From Nesterenkonia muleiensis (GTDB lineage: Bacteria; Actinomycetota; Actinomycetes; Actinomycetales; Micrococcaceae), in contig NZ_QWLD01000003.1 of NCBI RefSeq assembly GCF_003600155.1, positions 124,001 to 188,000 of the forward strand: a DNA stretch of 64,000 bases, written 5' to 3'. Shown here one piece after another: positions 33,685 through 43,214 of the stretch (positions within the stretch are counted from its first letter, which is position 1; each line of letters opens with the position of its first letter). A model generated the notes under the pieces. It worked only from the letters and a program-made list of their open reading frames with translations, searched no databases and was not told the DNA's origin. The position numbers were made by a program, and so were the translations under genes.

Positions 33685-35532
33685 ATGGCTGAGCACGGGA
33701 CCGCTGAACTGGGCGGCGATGCACTGCTGAACACGGTGACGCGCTGGATAGAGCTGGACCCGGACCCCAGCACCCGGGCCGAGCTGACAGAGCTTCTCCA
33801 TGACGCCGCAGACGGCGGCCAGACCGCCTACGATTCCTTGGAGCGGCTGTTCGCCGGGCGGCTGGCCTTCGGCACCGCCGGGCTGCGTGCGGAGCTGGGC
33901 CCGGGACCTCTGCGGATGAACCGGCTGGTGGTCCGCCAGACAGCCGTGGGCCTGCTGAAATACGCTTCCGCCACACTCGACGACGCTGAAGGCAGAGCCG
34001 ATACGGGTTCGGCCCGGCGAATCGTCATCGGTTTCGACGCCCGCTATCAGTCCGATGAGTTTGCCTTCGAGACCGCGGAGATCTTCCGCGACGCCGGATG
34101 GGAGGTCCACCTCTTCGACAAGCCCGGCCCCACTCCTCTGCTGGCACGCCAGGTGCTGGTCCAGGACGCCGAGGTCGGGGTGATGGTCACCGCCAGTCAC
34201 AATCCGCCCCGGGACAACGGGTACAAGGTCTATCTGGGCGGTGCACTCTCCCGGCACCTGGAGCCTGACGGACTGGGAGTCGGCGCTCAGATTGTCTCTC
34301 CGGTGGATCAGGAGATCGCGGCGACCATCGCTGAGATCGTGGCATCCGACTTCGCCGAAGGCTCCCCCGCACCGGCCGCAGTGTCCTCTCCAGAGGTGCC
34401 GCTCCCCTCCGGAGTCCGTGTGATCGGCCGGCAGGCCCGGGAGAGCTACCAGAAGGAGGCTCTGGAACTCCTGGATCCGGCCGGCTATCCGCACCGGGAT
34501 CTCACCATCGTCTATACCGCCATGCACGGGGTGGGTGGTGAGGCGGTGACCGATCTGCTCGACGCCGCCGGCTTCACTGATGTGGTGCCCGTGGCCGAGC
34601 AGTTCGCGCCCGATCCTGCCTTCCCCACCGCCGACTTTCCCAACCCGGAGGAGGCCGGGGCCCTGGATCTGGCGCTGAAGGCGGCCGCCGAGCACAACGC
34701 CGACCTGGTGCTGGCCAATGACCCTGATGCGGACCGTCTTTCCGCTGCGGTCTTCGACACCGCCGCGGGAAGCTGGCGCCAGCTCTCTGGCGATGAGATC
34801 GGCGCCCTGCTGGGCCTGCACGTCTTGGAGCGCGGCCCGCTGCGCGAGGGCTGGCGGAACGGTGGCGATCAGCCCACTGTCGGAAACTCGGTGGTCTCCT
34901 CCCGCCTGCTGGGCAAGCTCGCCGCGGCCCGGGGGGCCGGACATGAGGAGACGCTGACCGGGTTCAAATGGCTGGCCCGGGTGCCCAACATCGTCTTCGG
35001 CTATGAAGAGGCCATCGGCTTCGACGTGGACCCGGTCCATGTCCGTGACAAGGACGGTGTCTCCGCGGCCCTGATCTTCAGCGAAATGATCGCCGACCTC
35101 AAAGCCAAGGACAAGACCGCGCTGGATGTGCTCGATGAGATCGCTGCCGAGGTAGGGGTTCACCTCACCGGACAGGTCACGATCCGGGTCAAGGATCTCT
35201 CCCAGCTGGGTGCGGTCACCGCCGCGCTGCGGAGCTCCCCTCCTACCGAGATCGCCGGCGATGCTATCGCCGAATCCCTCGACCTGCGCACCGTCCCACT
35301 GCCGGGCAAGGAGTTCACCCAGGCCAAGTCCACCGATGCGCTGGTCTACCTCACCGAAGGAGGACACCGCGTCATCGTCCGGCCCTCCGGCACCGAGCCG
35401 AAGGTCAAGTGCTATCTGGAGGCCGTGGCGCTCCCGGAGTCCGGCTCTCCCGAAGCACTGACTGCTGCACGGCGGACCGCCGAGGCCCAGCTGGAGCGGC
35501 TGCGCACCTCCATGGAGGAGATACTGGGCTAG
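33685..35532 (+). CDS. Phospho-sugar mutase (phosphomannomutase/phosphopentomutase type)
   Basis: A 615-residue alpha-D-phosphohexomutase. The phosphoserine loop VTASHNPPRDNGYKVY, the metal loop ANDPDADR, the sugar-binding GYEEAIGF and the phosphate-binding RPSGTEPKVKCYLE are all present, one in each of the four domains. Its place between purine nucleoside phosphorylase and deoC suggests it converts ribose- and deoxyribose-1-phosphate to the 5-phosphates, as long family members of this type do in nucleoside breakdown; the exact sugar cannot be told from sequence. GGAGAGCTGACC precedes the ATG. Confidence 0.92.
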   Translation: MAEHGTAELGGDALLNTVTRWIELDPDPSTRAELTELLHDAADGGQTAYDSLERLFAGRLAFGTAGLRAELGPGPLRMNRLVVRQTAVGLLKYASATLDDAEGRADTGSARRIVIGFDARYQSDEFAFETAEIFRDAGWEVHLFDKPGPTPLLARQVLVQDAEVGVMVTASHNPPRDNGYKVYLGGALSRHLEPDGLGVGAQIVSPVDQEIAATIAEIVASDFAEGSPAPAAVSSPEVPLPSGVRVIGRQARESYQKEALELLDPAGYPHRDLTIVYTAMHGVGGEAVTDLLDAAGFTDVVPVAEQFAPDPAFPTADFPNPEEAGALDLALKAAAEHNADLVLANDPDADRLSAAVFDTAAGSWRQLSGDEIGALLGLHVLERGPLREGWRNGGDQPTVGNSVVSSRLLGKLAAARGAGHEETLTGFKWLARVPNIVFGYEEAIGFDVDPVHVRDKDGVSAALIFSEMIADLKAKDKTALDVLDEIAAEVGVHLTGQVTIRVKDLSQLGAVTAALRSSPPTEIAGDAIAESLDLRTVPLPGKEFTQAKSTDALVYLTEGGHRVIVRPSGTEPKVKCYLEAVALPESGSPEALTAARRTAEAQLERLRTSMEEILG

Positions 35533-35614
35533 TACCAAGGCGGCGGGCAACCGGTCCCGCGCGCTCCCTGATGCGGCCGCCTCAGGCGGTCATCACACCC
35601 GAAGGAGTTGTCTG

Positions 35615-36310
35615 TTGTCCACACCCACGCCTCACGAGCTGGCCGGGCTGATCGATCACACCGTGCTCAAACCCGACACTGACCAGGCCACTGTCCGCAG
35701 GGTGATAAGTGAAGCAGTCGAGCACGGCTTCGCCGCCGTGTGCATCAACCCGAAGTGGGTGCGACTGACCGCCGAGGCCTTGGCAGGAACCGGTGTGAAG
35801 ACCTGTACCGTCGTCGGCTTCCCGCTGGGGGCGACCACCACTGCTCAGAAAGTCGCCGAAGCTCAGGATGCGGTGTCCAGCGGTGCTGAGGAGGTGGACA
35901 TGGTGGTCGATATCGCTGATGCCAACGCCGGTGACGCCGACGCCGTTCAAGCCCAGATCGCCGCGGTAGCCGCAGCCGCACATGCAGGGGGGGCAATTCT
36001 GAAAGTCATCCTCGAGACCACTTTGCTGACCGAGGAGGCCAAGGTGCTGGTCTGCCGCGCCGCCGAGGCCGCGGGCGCGGACTTCGTCAAGACCTCCACC
36101 GGTTTCGCCGGCGGCGGTGCGACCGTCGAGGACATTTCTCTGATGCACCGTGAGGTCGGCGGCAGGCTGGGAATCAAGGCCTCCGGCGGGGTTCGCACCT
36201 ACGAGGACGTCCTAGCTGTCGTCGGTGCTGGGGCAACACGCATCGGTGCCAGCTCATCACTTGATATTGTGGGGGCAGAGAACACAAGCTCCGGCAGCGG
36301 TGCCTACTAG
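35615..36310 (+). CDS. deoC: Deoxyribose-phosphate aldolase
   Basis: A 231-residue class I aldolase that cleaves 2-deoxyribose-5-phosphate into glyceraldehyde-3-phosphate and acetaldehyde. LIDHTVLKPD at the N-terminus, the Schiff-base lysine in ADFVKTSTGF and the second lysine in IKASGGVRT are visible. The start codon is TTG at 35615 with AAGGAG eight bases upstream; no ATG or GTG fits. It completes the salvage path with the two preceding genes. Confidence 0.95.
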   Translation: MSTPTPHELAGLIDHTVLKPDTDQATVRRVISEAVEHGFAAVCINPKWVRLTAEALAGTGVKTCTVVGFPLGATTTAQKVAEAQDAVSSGAEEVDMVVDIADANAGDADAVQAQIAAVAAAAHAGGAILKVILETTLLTEEAKVLVCRAAEAAGADFVKTSTGFAGGGATVEDISLMHREVGGRLGIKASGGVRTYEDVLAVVGAGATRIGASSSLDIVGAENTSSGSGAY

Positions 36311-36353
36311 GGCGCCGTCGCCGGTATCAACCACTTCACGGCAGAGGGATCGC

Positions 36354-36686
36354 ATGATTGATGCACGCGGCCAGGTCAGGGCCTACTCCGGACAGGGACA
36401 CTTTCTCGGCAATCTGGTTGCCTTCCTTTTTGTGCTCGGCCTGCTTCTCGGGTCTATGGTCGCCCTGGTCTCCTGGGACCTGGACGCTGTCTGGCTGCCC
36501 GGGCTGATCTTCATCGTTCTCTATACCGCAGCATTCCTGGTGGCCAAGGAGATCATCGGCCGCTCCGACTCGCTGGAGCAGCAGGATCTGCACGGCGAGC
36601 ACGGTGAGCCTCTTGACGCCATGGCTTCCCGCGCGGCTGAGTCTCAGGCCCCGGCCGGCGAGCCCAAGCCTGCCGGGCGCTACTGA
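36354..36686 (+). CDS. Small two-helix membrane protein
   Basis: A 110-residue protein with two hydrophobic helices (about residues 18-40 and 50-68), then a charged tail ending in an Ala/Pro/Glu-rich stretch. ATG 36354 follows GAGGGATCGC. It lies 43 bases after deoC. No family is recognised and no enzyme motif is visible. Confidence 0.65.
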   Translation: MIDARGQVRAYSGQGHFLGNLVAFLFVLGLLLGSMVALVSWDLDAVWLPGLIFIVLYTAAFLVAKEIIGRSDSLEQQDLHGEHGEPLDAMASRAAESQAPAGEPKPAGRY

Positions 36687-36774
36687 GCGCTCACCCCTGC
36701 ATTCGCACAGTCTGTTTCCCATATTCATGGCGATTGCGGCCCGTTGTGCCAAATAGGCTGTGCATCTCGTATCT

Positions 36775-37342
36775 ATGCTGAGCTGTGACGATCCTCTGCC
36801 CGCTAAGCCCTGGCGTGTGCTGATCGCCGGGGTCACCGGTGTGGGAAAGTCCACTCTCGGCAATCGGCTCGGTGAGCTGTGGGACACTCCCTACATCCAG
36901 ATGGATGCCCTGCACTGGGCACCGGACTGGATCACGCGTGCTGAGTTTACTGCGACGTCGCAGCCTTTGCCGCCCAAGACGCCTGGATCACCGAGTGGCA
37001 GTACTGGGGCAAGGACATGAAGCATGTGGTCGGTGACCGGGCAGACACCCTGATCTGGCGGCTCAACTTCCCGCGGCCGCTGGCTCTGCAGTGTCTGCTG
37101 CGCCGCACCTTACGACGCCCGATCACTCAGGAGCGCGTCTGCAATGGCAACATCGAGCCCAGCTCTGGACGGTTCTCACCGACAAGGACCACATCATTCG
37201 GTGGGAGATGAAGACCCACAGCAAGTGGCCGGACCGGATGCCGAAGATCCTTGAGGAGTTCTCGCAGCTGACCGTGGTCAAGCTGCGCTCTCCCCGCCAG
37301 GTCTACCGCGGGTTGGCCGGCCCGGCCTCGCGGCTTGCTTAG
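36775..37342 (+). pseudogene. P-loop kinase-like gene broken by two frameshifts
   Basis: The first frame (from 36775) gives a nucleotide-binding N-terminus RVLIAGVTGVGKSTLGNRLG and MDALHWAPDW. Near 36950 the coding continues one frame over as AAFAAQDAWITEWQYW and ADTLIWRLNFPRPLALQCLL, and near 37155 it shifts again to LTDKDHIIRWEMKTH and VVKLRSPRQVY. Joined, the pieces match the topology-modulation/adenylate-kinase-like P-loop family from end to end. Each break needs only a one-base change, so this is a recent pseudogene or two sequencing errors. Confidence 0.8.
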
Positions 37343-37842
37343 CGCAGTACCCGCACCGAGGCACCGCCGGCGGCGTTCCAGCGAAACAGGACCAGATGCC
37401 ACAGGCCAGGGGCCTTTCGTGAGGGATCTATCAGCCCTTCTGCGCCAAGCTGCTCGATGCGGCGGCGAACCGTCCACGAGGGCGACTGCTCTCCTCTGGT
37501 GACGAGGTCCTGCCACGGCGCGGTGGCGTCGTCGAGCTCTATGCCTGCCATCGCACGGGCCCGGCTGTCCCGCAGGTCGACGATGCGCTCTGCCCGCACT
37601 CTGAGCTCTAGCACCTCCAGATCCGGAGTGCGCGCGCTGCGGTGAGCGATCATAGCCGCCTCGACGCCTTCGGCCGAAGAGCTCAGATACAGCGTGGGCT
37701 GATCAGCCGAGGAGTACCGCCCCGGACTCCGGGAACCGGTCAGTGCAGAGTCTCGGTAGCGAGGGTCCACTGCACGGAAGAACGTTCCCGCAACACGTAC
37801 AAAAGGGCTTTCTGCCTCGATCACCTCAGGCATCGCGCTCAT
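37339..37842 (-). CDS. RES domain protein
   Basis: A 167-residue RES-domain protein: FFRAVDPRYRDSALTGSRSPGRYSS near the start (the conserved Arg/Gly/Arg positions), TLYLSSSAEGVEAAM, and a C-terminal GLIDPSRKAPGLWHLVLF. RES proteins in toxin-antitoxin pairs degrade NAD+. No Xre antitoxin gene is next to it, so it is either an orphan or of a non-toxic branch. The ATG at 37842 shares one base with the mfd stop (TGATG), pointing to coexpression with mfd. Confidence 0.75.
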   Translation of the reverse strand: MSAMPEVIEAESPFVRVAGTFFRAVDPRYRDSALTGSRSPGRYSSADQPTLYLSSSAEGVEAAMIAHRSARTPDLEVLELRVRAERIVDLRDSRARAMAGIELDDATAPWQDLVTRGEQSPSWTVRRRIEQLGAEGLIDPSRKAPGLWHLVLFRWNAAGGASVRVLR

Positions 37843-40800
37843 CACCCCTGTGCGAACAGAGCCTCGTAGACTCCGCTGAGCCACTGCAGAAGCGCGCCGT
37901 CGGTGAGGTCCTCCCCGCCGATGGGCTTGGTGGTCGGTTTGGCCAGCAGAACCTGCTGCATGGAGGCCTTGTGCTGGCCGGAGTACATCCGCTCCATACG
38001 CAGCTGGCGCGATTCCGGCAGCTCAGCCACCGGGGCGAACCGGATGAACTTGCCCTGTACGCCCACGTCGGTGATGCCCACCGCGCGCACCCGGTTGCGG
38101 AAGCGTGCGACCTCCACCAGGTTCTGCGCCGGGGCAGGAAGCTCGCCGTAGCGGTCGGCCCATTCGGTGACCACCTCATCGACCTTCTCACCGGTGTCTG
38201 CCGCGGCCAGCTTCCGGTAGCCCTCCAGCCGCAGCGGCTCTGAGGGGACATAGTCGGCAGGCAGATGGGCGTTGATCGGTAGTTCGATCTTGACCTCTTC
38301 GGGGTGGATGTCCTCCTCCCCGCGATAGTCCGCCACTGCTTCGCCGACCATGCGCAGGTAGAGGTCGAAGCCCACACCTTCGATGTGCCCGGACTGCTCG
38401 CCGCCGAGCAGGTTTCCGGCCCCACGCAGCTGCAGGTCCTTTTTGGCCAGCTGGAATCCAGCACCGAGCTCATTATGCGCGGCCACCGCTTTGAGCCGCT
38501 CCAGAGCGTCCTCGCCCAATGGCTTCTCCGCAGGGTAGAGGAAGTAGGCATAGGCCCGCTCCCGGGACCGGCCCACCCGGCCGCGCAGCTGATGCAGCTG
38601 GCTCAGCCCGAAGGCGCTGGCCTTGTCCACGATCAGGGTGTTCGCATTCGAGATGTCCAGCCCGGTTTCGATGATGGTGGTGGAGACCAGCACGTCGAAC
38701 CGGCGCTCCCAAAAGTCCTGAACGATCTGCTCCAGCTGTGACTCGCCCATCTGGCCGTGTGCCACCTCTACCCGGGCCTCGGGGACCAGCTCACGGATCC
38801 GGGCGGCGACCCGGTCGATGTCGGCGACCCGGTTGTGCACGTAGAAGACCTGTCCTTCACGCATCAGCTCCCGGCGGATGGCCGCGGAGACCTGCTTATC
38901 GGTGTAGGGGCCCACATAGGTGAGCACAGGGTGCCGCTCCTCCGGGGGCGTGATCAGCTCGGAGGTCTCGCGGATCCCGGCCAGGGACATCTCCAGGGTG
39001 CGCGGAATCGGGGTGGCGGTCATGGCCAGCACATCCACATTGGTGCGCAGCTTCTTCAGCTGCTCCTTGTGCTCGACCCCGAAGCGCTGCTCCTCATCGA
39101 TGATCACCAGGCCGAGATCCTTGAACTGGACCTGGCTGCCCAGCAGCCGGTGGGTGCCGATGACGATGTCGACCGTTCCCTCCTTCAGCCCGCTCATCAC
39201 CTCCTTGGACTCCTTGCCGCCCTGGAACCGGGAGAGTGCCCGGACCCGGACCGGGAAGCCGGCGTAGCGTTCGGTGAAGGTCTCATAGTGCTGGGACACC
39301 AGCAGGGTGGTGGGCACCAGAACCGCGACCTGTTTGCCCTCCTGCACGGCTTTGAAAGCCGCCCGGATGGCGATCTCGGTCTTGCCGAAGCCCACGTCTC
39401 CGGAGATCAGCCGGTCCATGGGGACCTCGGCCTCCATATCGCGTTTGACCTCATCCATCGCGGAGAGCTGGTCCGGGGTCTCCACATAGGGGAAGGCATC
39501 CTCCAGCTCTGACTGCCAGGGGGTGTCGGACTGGTAGGCATGGCCCCGGGAGGCCATGCGGGCAGCATAGAGGCGGATGAGCTCAGCGGCGATCTCCTTG
39601 ACCGCCTTCCGGGCCTTGCGCTTGGTGGCCGCCCAGTCGGAGCCGCCCATCTTGGAGAGCTTCGGCTCATCACCGCCGACGTACTGGCTGACCTGGTCCA
39701 GCTGGTCGGTGGGGACCATGAGCTTGTCCTTGGGCGCGCCCCGCTTGGAGGAGGCGTATTCGAGGACCATGTATTCGCGCATGCCTGCGGTGCCGGCCCG
39801 GATCGATTGGGGGGAGCCCACCGGGCGCTGGATCAGCTCGACGAACTGACCGATGCCGTGCTGCTCGTGGACCACAAAATCGCCCTGGGACAGCGAGAGC
39901 GGGTCCACCGGGTTCTTCTTCCGGCGGGTTGCGCGCTTCTTTCCGGCACGGCTGTCCTGGCGGATGGACCGGCCAAGCATCTCGGCTTCGGTGATCAGCG
40001 CCAGCTGCAGGGCATCGACGGCGAAGCCCTCGGCAACGTTGGCGGTGCTGACGGTGATCTGGCCCGGTGCCGGGGCGTCGTCAAGCGTTTCTGCCTGTTG
40101 GTGGGGCACTGAGTGCTCGGCCAGCAGCTCGGCGATGCGCTGAGCGGACCCGGAGCCTCCGGTGGTGACCACCACCGACCACTGGTCCTTGGCACGGCCG
40201 GCGAGGAACTCCATCATCTGTTCCACCGACCCGCGGTAGCCGATGGGCGGGCGCGACTCCAGAGAGACGATGTCAGCATCTTGGGCCGGGGATTCGGCAT
40301 CGGTCTCGGCGTCGATTCCCAGGGAGGTGATCGACCACCACCCGCAACCGTGCTCCAGGGATGCCTCTCGGGTCTCAGCCAACGTGGCGAAGGACCCGCT
40401 GGCCAGTGAGTCCCGCTCCTGGGCAGTGACATCGATAGGGGCGGAGGCGCCATCGGAGCTGGCCTGCCAGGCCGCAGCCAGGAACTCTTCGTTGGTGGCG
40501 GCCAGGTCGTGGGCGCGGGTGCGCACCTTCTCCGGCTCTACCACCACGGTCAAGGATCCTTCAGGCATCTCGGTGACCAGCGGCACCATAGTTGAGGCCA
40601 GCACCGGGATCAGCGATTCCATCCCTTCGACGGCCTGGTGCTGGCTGATCTTCTCCAGCATGTCCACCGCGTGCGGCATGGTGCTCATCAGGTCCTTTGC
40701 CCGGGCGGCGATCTCATCGGTGATCAGCAGCTCCCGGCAGGGCACCGCATAGAGTGCGGTCGGCGCATCCTCAGCGTCGATGGACAACTGGTCGGCCACG

Positions 40801-41462
40801 GAGAAGTGTCGCAGCTGCTCGACCTCGTCGCCGAAGAACTCCACGCGCACCGGGTGGGTCTCATGGGGCGGGAACACATCCAGGATTCCGCCCCGGACAG
40901 CGAACTCCCCGCGCCGGGTGACCATGTCCACCCTGCTGTAGGCGGCAGCGGAGAGTCGGGCGACGGCGTCGTCGAAATCGTAGAACTCCCCTGCGCTCAG
41001 GGTGACCGGTTCCAGATCCCCGAGCCCGGCAACGATTGGCTGAATCACCGCCCGGATCGGGGCGATGACCACATCGAGCCGGCCTGCTTGCTCCGGGTGC
41101 GCCAACTGCCGCAGGATACCCAGACGCCGGCCTACGGTGTCCGAGCGCGGAGAGAGCCGTTCATGCGGCAAGGTCTCCCAGGAGGGGAAGTGCGCCACCT
41201 GGGCCTCCGGGGCGAATGCGCTCAGCGCGGAGTGGAGCTCATCGGCCTCGCGGTCGGTGGCAGTGATCGCCAGGGTCACGGCGTCGCGGTGGTTGCCCCG
41301 CAGGTTCTGGGCGACTTCTGCGATCAGTGCCGGCCTCAGCCCGGAGGTCGCGGCGATCTGCAGCTCATCAGTGCGCTCGGACACTGCCTGGTTGGCCGCC
41401 GAGCCGACCCGTGAGTATGACGATGACGCCGCCAGCGCGGTTCGCAGACCCTTCAAAGACAC
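37842..41462 (-). CDS. mfd: Transcription-repair coupling factor
   Basis: A protein of about 1206 residues, the normal size for Mfd. It removes stalled RNA polymerase from damaged DNA and recruits UvrA. Domains in order: UvrB-like N-terminus (FPSWETLPHERLSPRSDTVGRR), the CarD-like RNA-polymerase-interacting domain (FVVHEQHGIGQFVEL), the helicase motor with Walker A SGDVGFGKTEIAIRA and Walker B IDEEQRFGVEHKE, and the TRG motif region, then the C-terminal D7. GTG 41462 (VSLKGLRTAL) with GAGGTG upstream is chosen; in-frame GTGs at 41471 and 41480 are alternatives. Confidence 0.96.
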   Translation of the reverse strand: MSLKGLRTALAASSSYSRVGSAANQAVSERTDELQIAATSGLRPALIAEVAQNLRGNHRDAVTLAITATDREADELHSALSAFAPEAQVAHFPSWETLPHERLSPRSDTVGRRLGILRQLAHPEQAGRLDVVIAPIRAVIQPIVAGLGDLEPVTLSAGEFYDFDDAVARLSAAAYSRVDMVTRRGEFAVRGGILDVFPPHETHPVRVEFFGDEVEQLRHFSVADQLSIDAEDAPTALYAVPCRELLITDEIAARAKDLMSTMPHAVDMLEKISQHQAVEGMESLIPVLASTMVPLVTEMPEGSLTVVVEPEKVRTRAHDLAATNEEFLAAAWQASSDGASAPIDVTAQERDSLASGSFATLAETREASLEHGCGWWSITSLGIDAETDAESPAQDADIVSLESRPPIGYRGSVEQMMEFLAGRAKDQWSVVVTTGGSGSAQRIAELLAEHSVPHQQAETLDDAPAPGQITVSTANVAEGFAVDALQLALITEAEMLGRSIRQDSRAGKKRATRRKKNPVDPLSLSQGDFVVHEQHGIGQFVELIQRPVGSPQSIRAGTAGMREYMVLEYASSKRGAPKDKLMVPTDQLDQVSQYVGGDEPKLSKMGGSDWAATKRKARKAVKEIAAELIRLYAARMASRGHAYQSDTPWQSELEDAFPYVETPDQLSAMDEVKRDMEAEVPMDRLISGDVGFGKTEIAIRAAFKAVQEGKQVAVLVPTTLLVSQHYETFTERYAGFPVRVRALSRFQGGKESKEVMSGLKEGTVDIVIGTHRLLGSQVQFKDLGLVIIDEEQRFGVEHKEQLKKLRTNVDVLAMTATPIPRTLEMSLAGIRETSELITPPEERHPVLTYVGPYTDKQVSAAIRRELMREGQVFYVHNRVADIDRVAARIRELVPEARVEVAHGQMGESQLEQIVQDFWERRFDVLVSTTIIETGLDISNANTLIVDKASAFGLSQLHQLRGRVGRSRERAYAYFLYPAEKPLGEDALERLKAVAAHNELGAGFQLAKKDLQLRGAGNLLGGEQSGHIEGVGFDLYLRMVGEAVADYRGEEDIHPEEVKIELPINAHLPADYVPSEPLRLEGYRKLAAADTGEKVDEVVTEWADRYGELPAPAQNLVEVARFRNRVRAVGITDVGVQGKFIRFAPVAELPESRQLRMERMYSGQHKASMQQVLLAKPTTKPIGGEDLTDGALLQWLSGVYEALFAQG

Positions 41463-41557
41463 ACAGAACACCTCATACACGCAGGATTAGGGAAGAAAAC
41501 AGGCCACCCCTACATTACCGGGAAGCTCTGGAGACTGGGGCTGTATGCTCGGATGTT

Positions 41558-42268
41558 GTGATCTCTCCCACTGGAAGGCCCTGGCTGGATGAGCTTGCGG
41601 CCGCCACAGACCAGTTCAGAGCTGCCGTCGCCTCCGCAGAGCACGACGACGCCCTCAGCACCAAGATTGTGGCCTGTCCTGGCTGGGATCTCCGGGATGT
41701 GGCGATTCATCTGGGTCAGACGCATCTATGGGCCACCGGCATTCTGGGTGGTGCTGACCCCAGGCAGCGGTCCCAGGGGGAACCGGACCAGGGCGAGGGC
41801 CTCTCAGAATGGTACGCCGCTCAGGCTGAGACCCTGCGCAAAGCGCTGGCCGAGGCCGGACCGGACGCACCGTGCTGGACGTTGGTCAAGGAACAGCGGA
41901 CAGCACTGTTCTGGCAGCGCCGACAGGTGCACGAGACAATCGTCCACCTCTGGGACGCAGGCAGTGCGCTGGGGCAGTCCACCGGGATCGATCCAGCGCT
42001 GGCCCTCGACGGTGTGGCAGAGGTCGCTGAGGTCATGTATCCGCGAATGCTGCGCGCCGGACGGATCCAGCCGCTGCCGAAGAACCTGGTCCTCACAGCC
42101 ACTGACCTCGACGCAGAGCCGGTGTGCATCGGAGAGGCAAGCGAGACCATTGAAGTCCGCGCCCGGGCCGATGAGCTGCTCCTGCTGATCTGGCACCGGA
42201 CCCCGTGGGATCCCAGCTACGGGGACCCGGAGGCAGCCGCGCTGATCAGTCAGTCCCTGGTCCCCTGA
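41558..42268 (+). CDS. Mycothiol-dependent maleylpyruvate-isomerase-family (DinB-like) protein
   Basis: A 236-residue protein with the actinobacterial MDMPI N-terminal layout: WDLRDVAIHLGQTHLWA with its His, and RRQVHETIVHLWDAG, the metal-ligand His pair. The C-terminal part is the usual SCP2-like domain of this family. Members use a metal centre, often with mycothiol, but the substrate varies. GTG 41558 is the only sensible start; it has no ribosome-binding site and stands eight bases after TATGCT, so leaderless initiation is likely. It is divergent from mfd. Confidence 0.82.
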   Translation: MISPTGRPWLDELAAATDQFRAAVASAEHDDALSTKIVACPGWDLRDVAIHLGQTHLWATGILGGADPRQRSQGEPDQGEGLSEWYAAQAETLRKALAEAGPDAPCWTLVKEQRTALFWQRRQVHETIVHLWDAGSALGQSTGIDPALALDGVAEVAEVMYPRMLRAGRIQPLPKNLVLTATDLDAEPVCIGEASETIEVRARADELLLLIWHRTPWDPSYGDPEAAALISQSLVP

Positions 42269-42300
42269 TCCCGATGCTCTGCTGAACTCTGGAGCTGCCC

Positions 42301-42783
42301 ATGAACATCCTCGGCCACCTCGACGCCGCCAGCACCTCCTACTCGGTGCATAGGGCAACGGTCGATGACGTGGCAGACATCGTGGCGCTGCTTGCCGATG
42401 ACCCGCTGGGGGCCACACGGGAGACGGCGACCCCGGAGCAGTACCGCGAAGCATTCCACCGGGTCGAGGCGGACGCGCAGCAGCACCTGCTGGTGATCCG
42501 CGACGCGGCCGGTCAGATCGTCGGCACCGCTCAGCTGACCTTTATCCCGTATCTGGTGCGCGGCGGCACTATTCGTGTACAGGTTGAGGCGGTACGCCTG
42601 GCATCACAGGTTAGGGGCAGCGGCCTGGGCACCGCATTCTTCGAGTGGATCCATCAGTTCGCCCGCAATCAGGGAGCGCAGCTGGTTCAGCTCACCTCGG
42701 ATAAGAGCCGAGAGGCTGCTCAGCGCTTCTATGAGCAGCTGGGCTACGCGCCGAGCCACATAGGATTCAAGCGCAGCCTGTAA
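42301..42783 (+). CDS. GNAT family N-acetyltransferase
   Basis: A 160-residue single-domain acetyltransferase. The acetyl-CoA loop is VRLASQVRGSGLGTAFFEW (R/Q-x-x-G-x-G/A) and the C-terminal RFYEQLGYAPSHIGFK is typical. GGAG lies six bases before the ATG. The acceptor molecule is not known. It ends eight bases from the convergent HxlR gene. Confidence 0.9.
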   Translation: MNILGHLDAASTSYSVHRATVDDVADIVALLADDPLGATRETATPEQYREAFHRVEADAQQHLLVIRDAAGQIVGTAQLTFIPYLVRGGTIRVQVEAVRLASQVRGSGLGTAFFEWIHQFARNQGAQLVQLTSDKSREAAQRFYEQLGYAPSHIGFKRSL

Positions 42784-42791
42784 GAACGGGG

Positions 42792-43130
42792 TCATAGGTC
42801 CTGATGCTGCCGTTCATAGGCTTCGCCCCATGCGTTCATCACCTGCACAAGCGGCGCAAGGCTCAACCCAAGCGAGGTCAACGAGTACTCGACCTTCGGC
42901 GGAACCTCCGGGTAGACGACCCTGGTCACGATTCCGTCCTCCTCCAGCTCCCGCAGCTGACGTGTCAGAGTCTTCCTGTTCACCAGCGGGATCAGACGTC
43001 CGAGTTCGCCGAAGCGCAGTGTTCCCTCCAGGAGATTCTTGATGATCGTCAGCTTCCAGGCGCCGCCCACCACTGAGACCCCGACCTCGACAGGGCACAC
43101 CTCCATGGCCCTGCGGACTGGCGTGCGCAT
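42792..43130 (-). CDS. HxlR-family winged-helix regulator
   Basis: A 112-residue HxlR protein. Winged-helix signature: GGAWKLTIIKNLLEGTLRFGELGRLI and NRKTLTRQLRELEEDGIVTR. Cys12 in MEVCPVE is at the position where redox-sensing members (YodB, HypR type) keep a reactive cysteine. It is divergent from an NAD(P)H quinone reductase gene 84 bases away, which is the classic arrangement for a quinone- or electrophile-sensing repressor and its target. Confidence 0.9.
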   Translation of the reverse strand: MRTPVRRAMEVCPVEVGVSVVGGAWKLTIIKNLLEGTLRFGELGRLIPLVNRKTLTRQLRELEEDGIVTRVVYPEVPPKVEYSLTSLGLSLAPLVQVMNAWGEAYERQHQDL

Positions 43131-43214
43131 ACCTCTTACTCCTCTTTCTTATTCCCTATGGTGACAAAAATGTCCGTACTTCACTTCCTACCACTATGGG
43201 TTGAGGATAATCCC

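Noticed and set aside
33448-35550. 700-codon minus-strand frame opposite punA and the phosphosugar mutase
   Set aside because: Low-complexity His/Gly/Gln-rich product typical of an antisense shadow; the plus-strand genes are certain.
38757-39512. 251-codon plus-strand frame inside mfd
   Set aside because: Antisense of the Mfd helicase domain; product rich in Gly, Leu and Asp without motifs.
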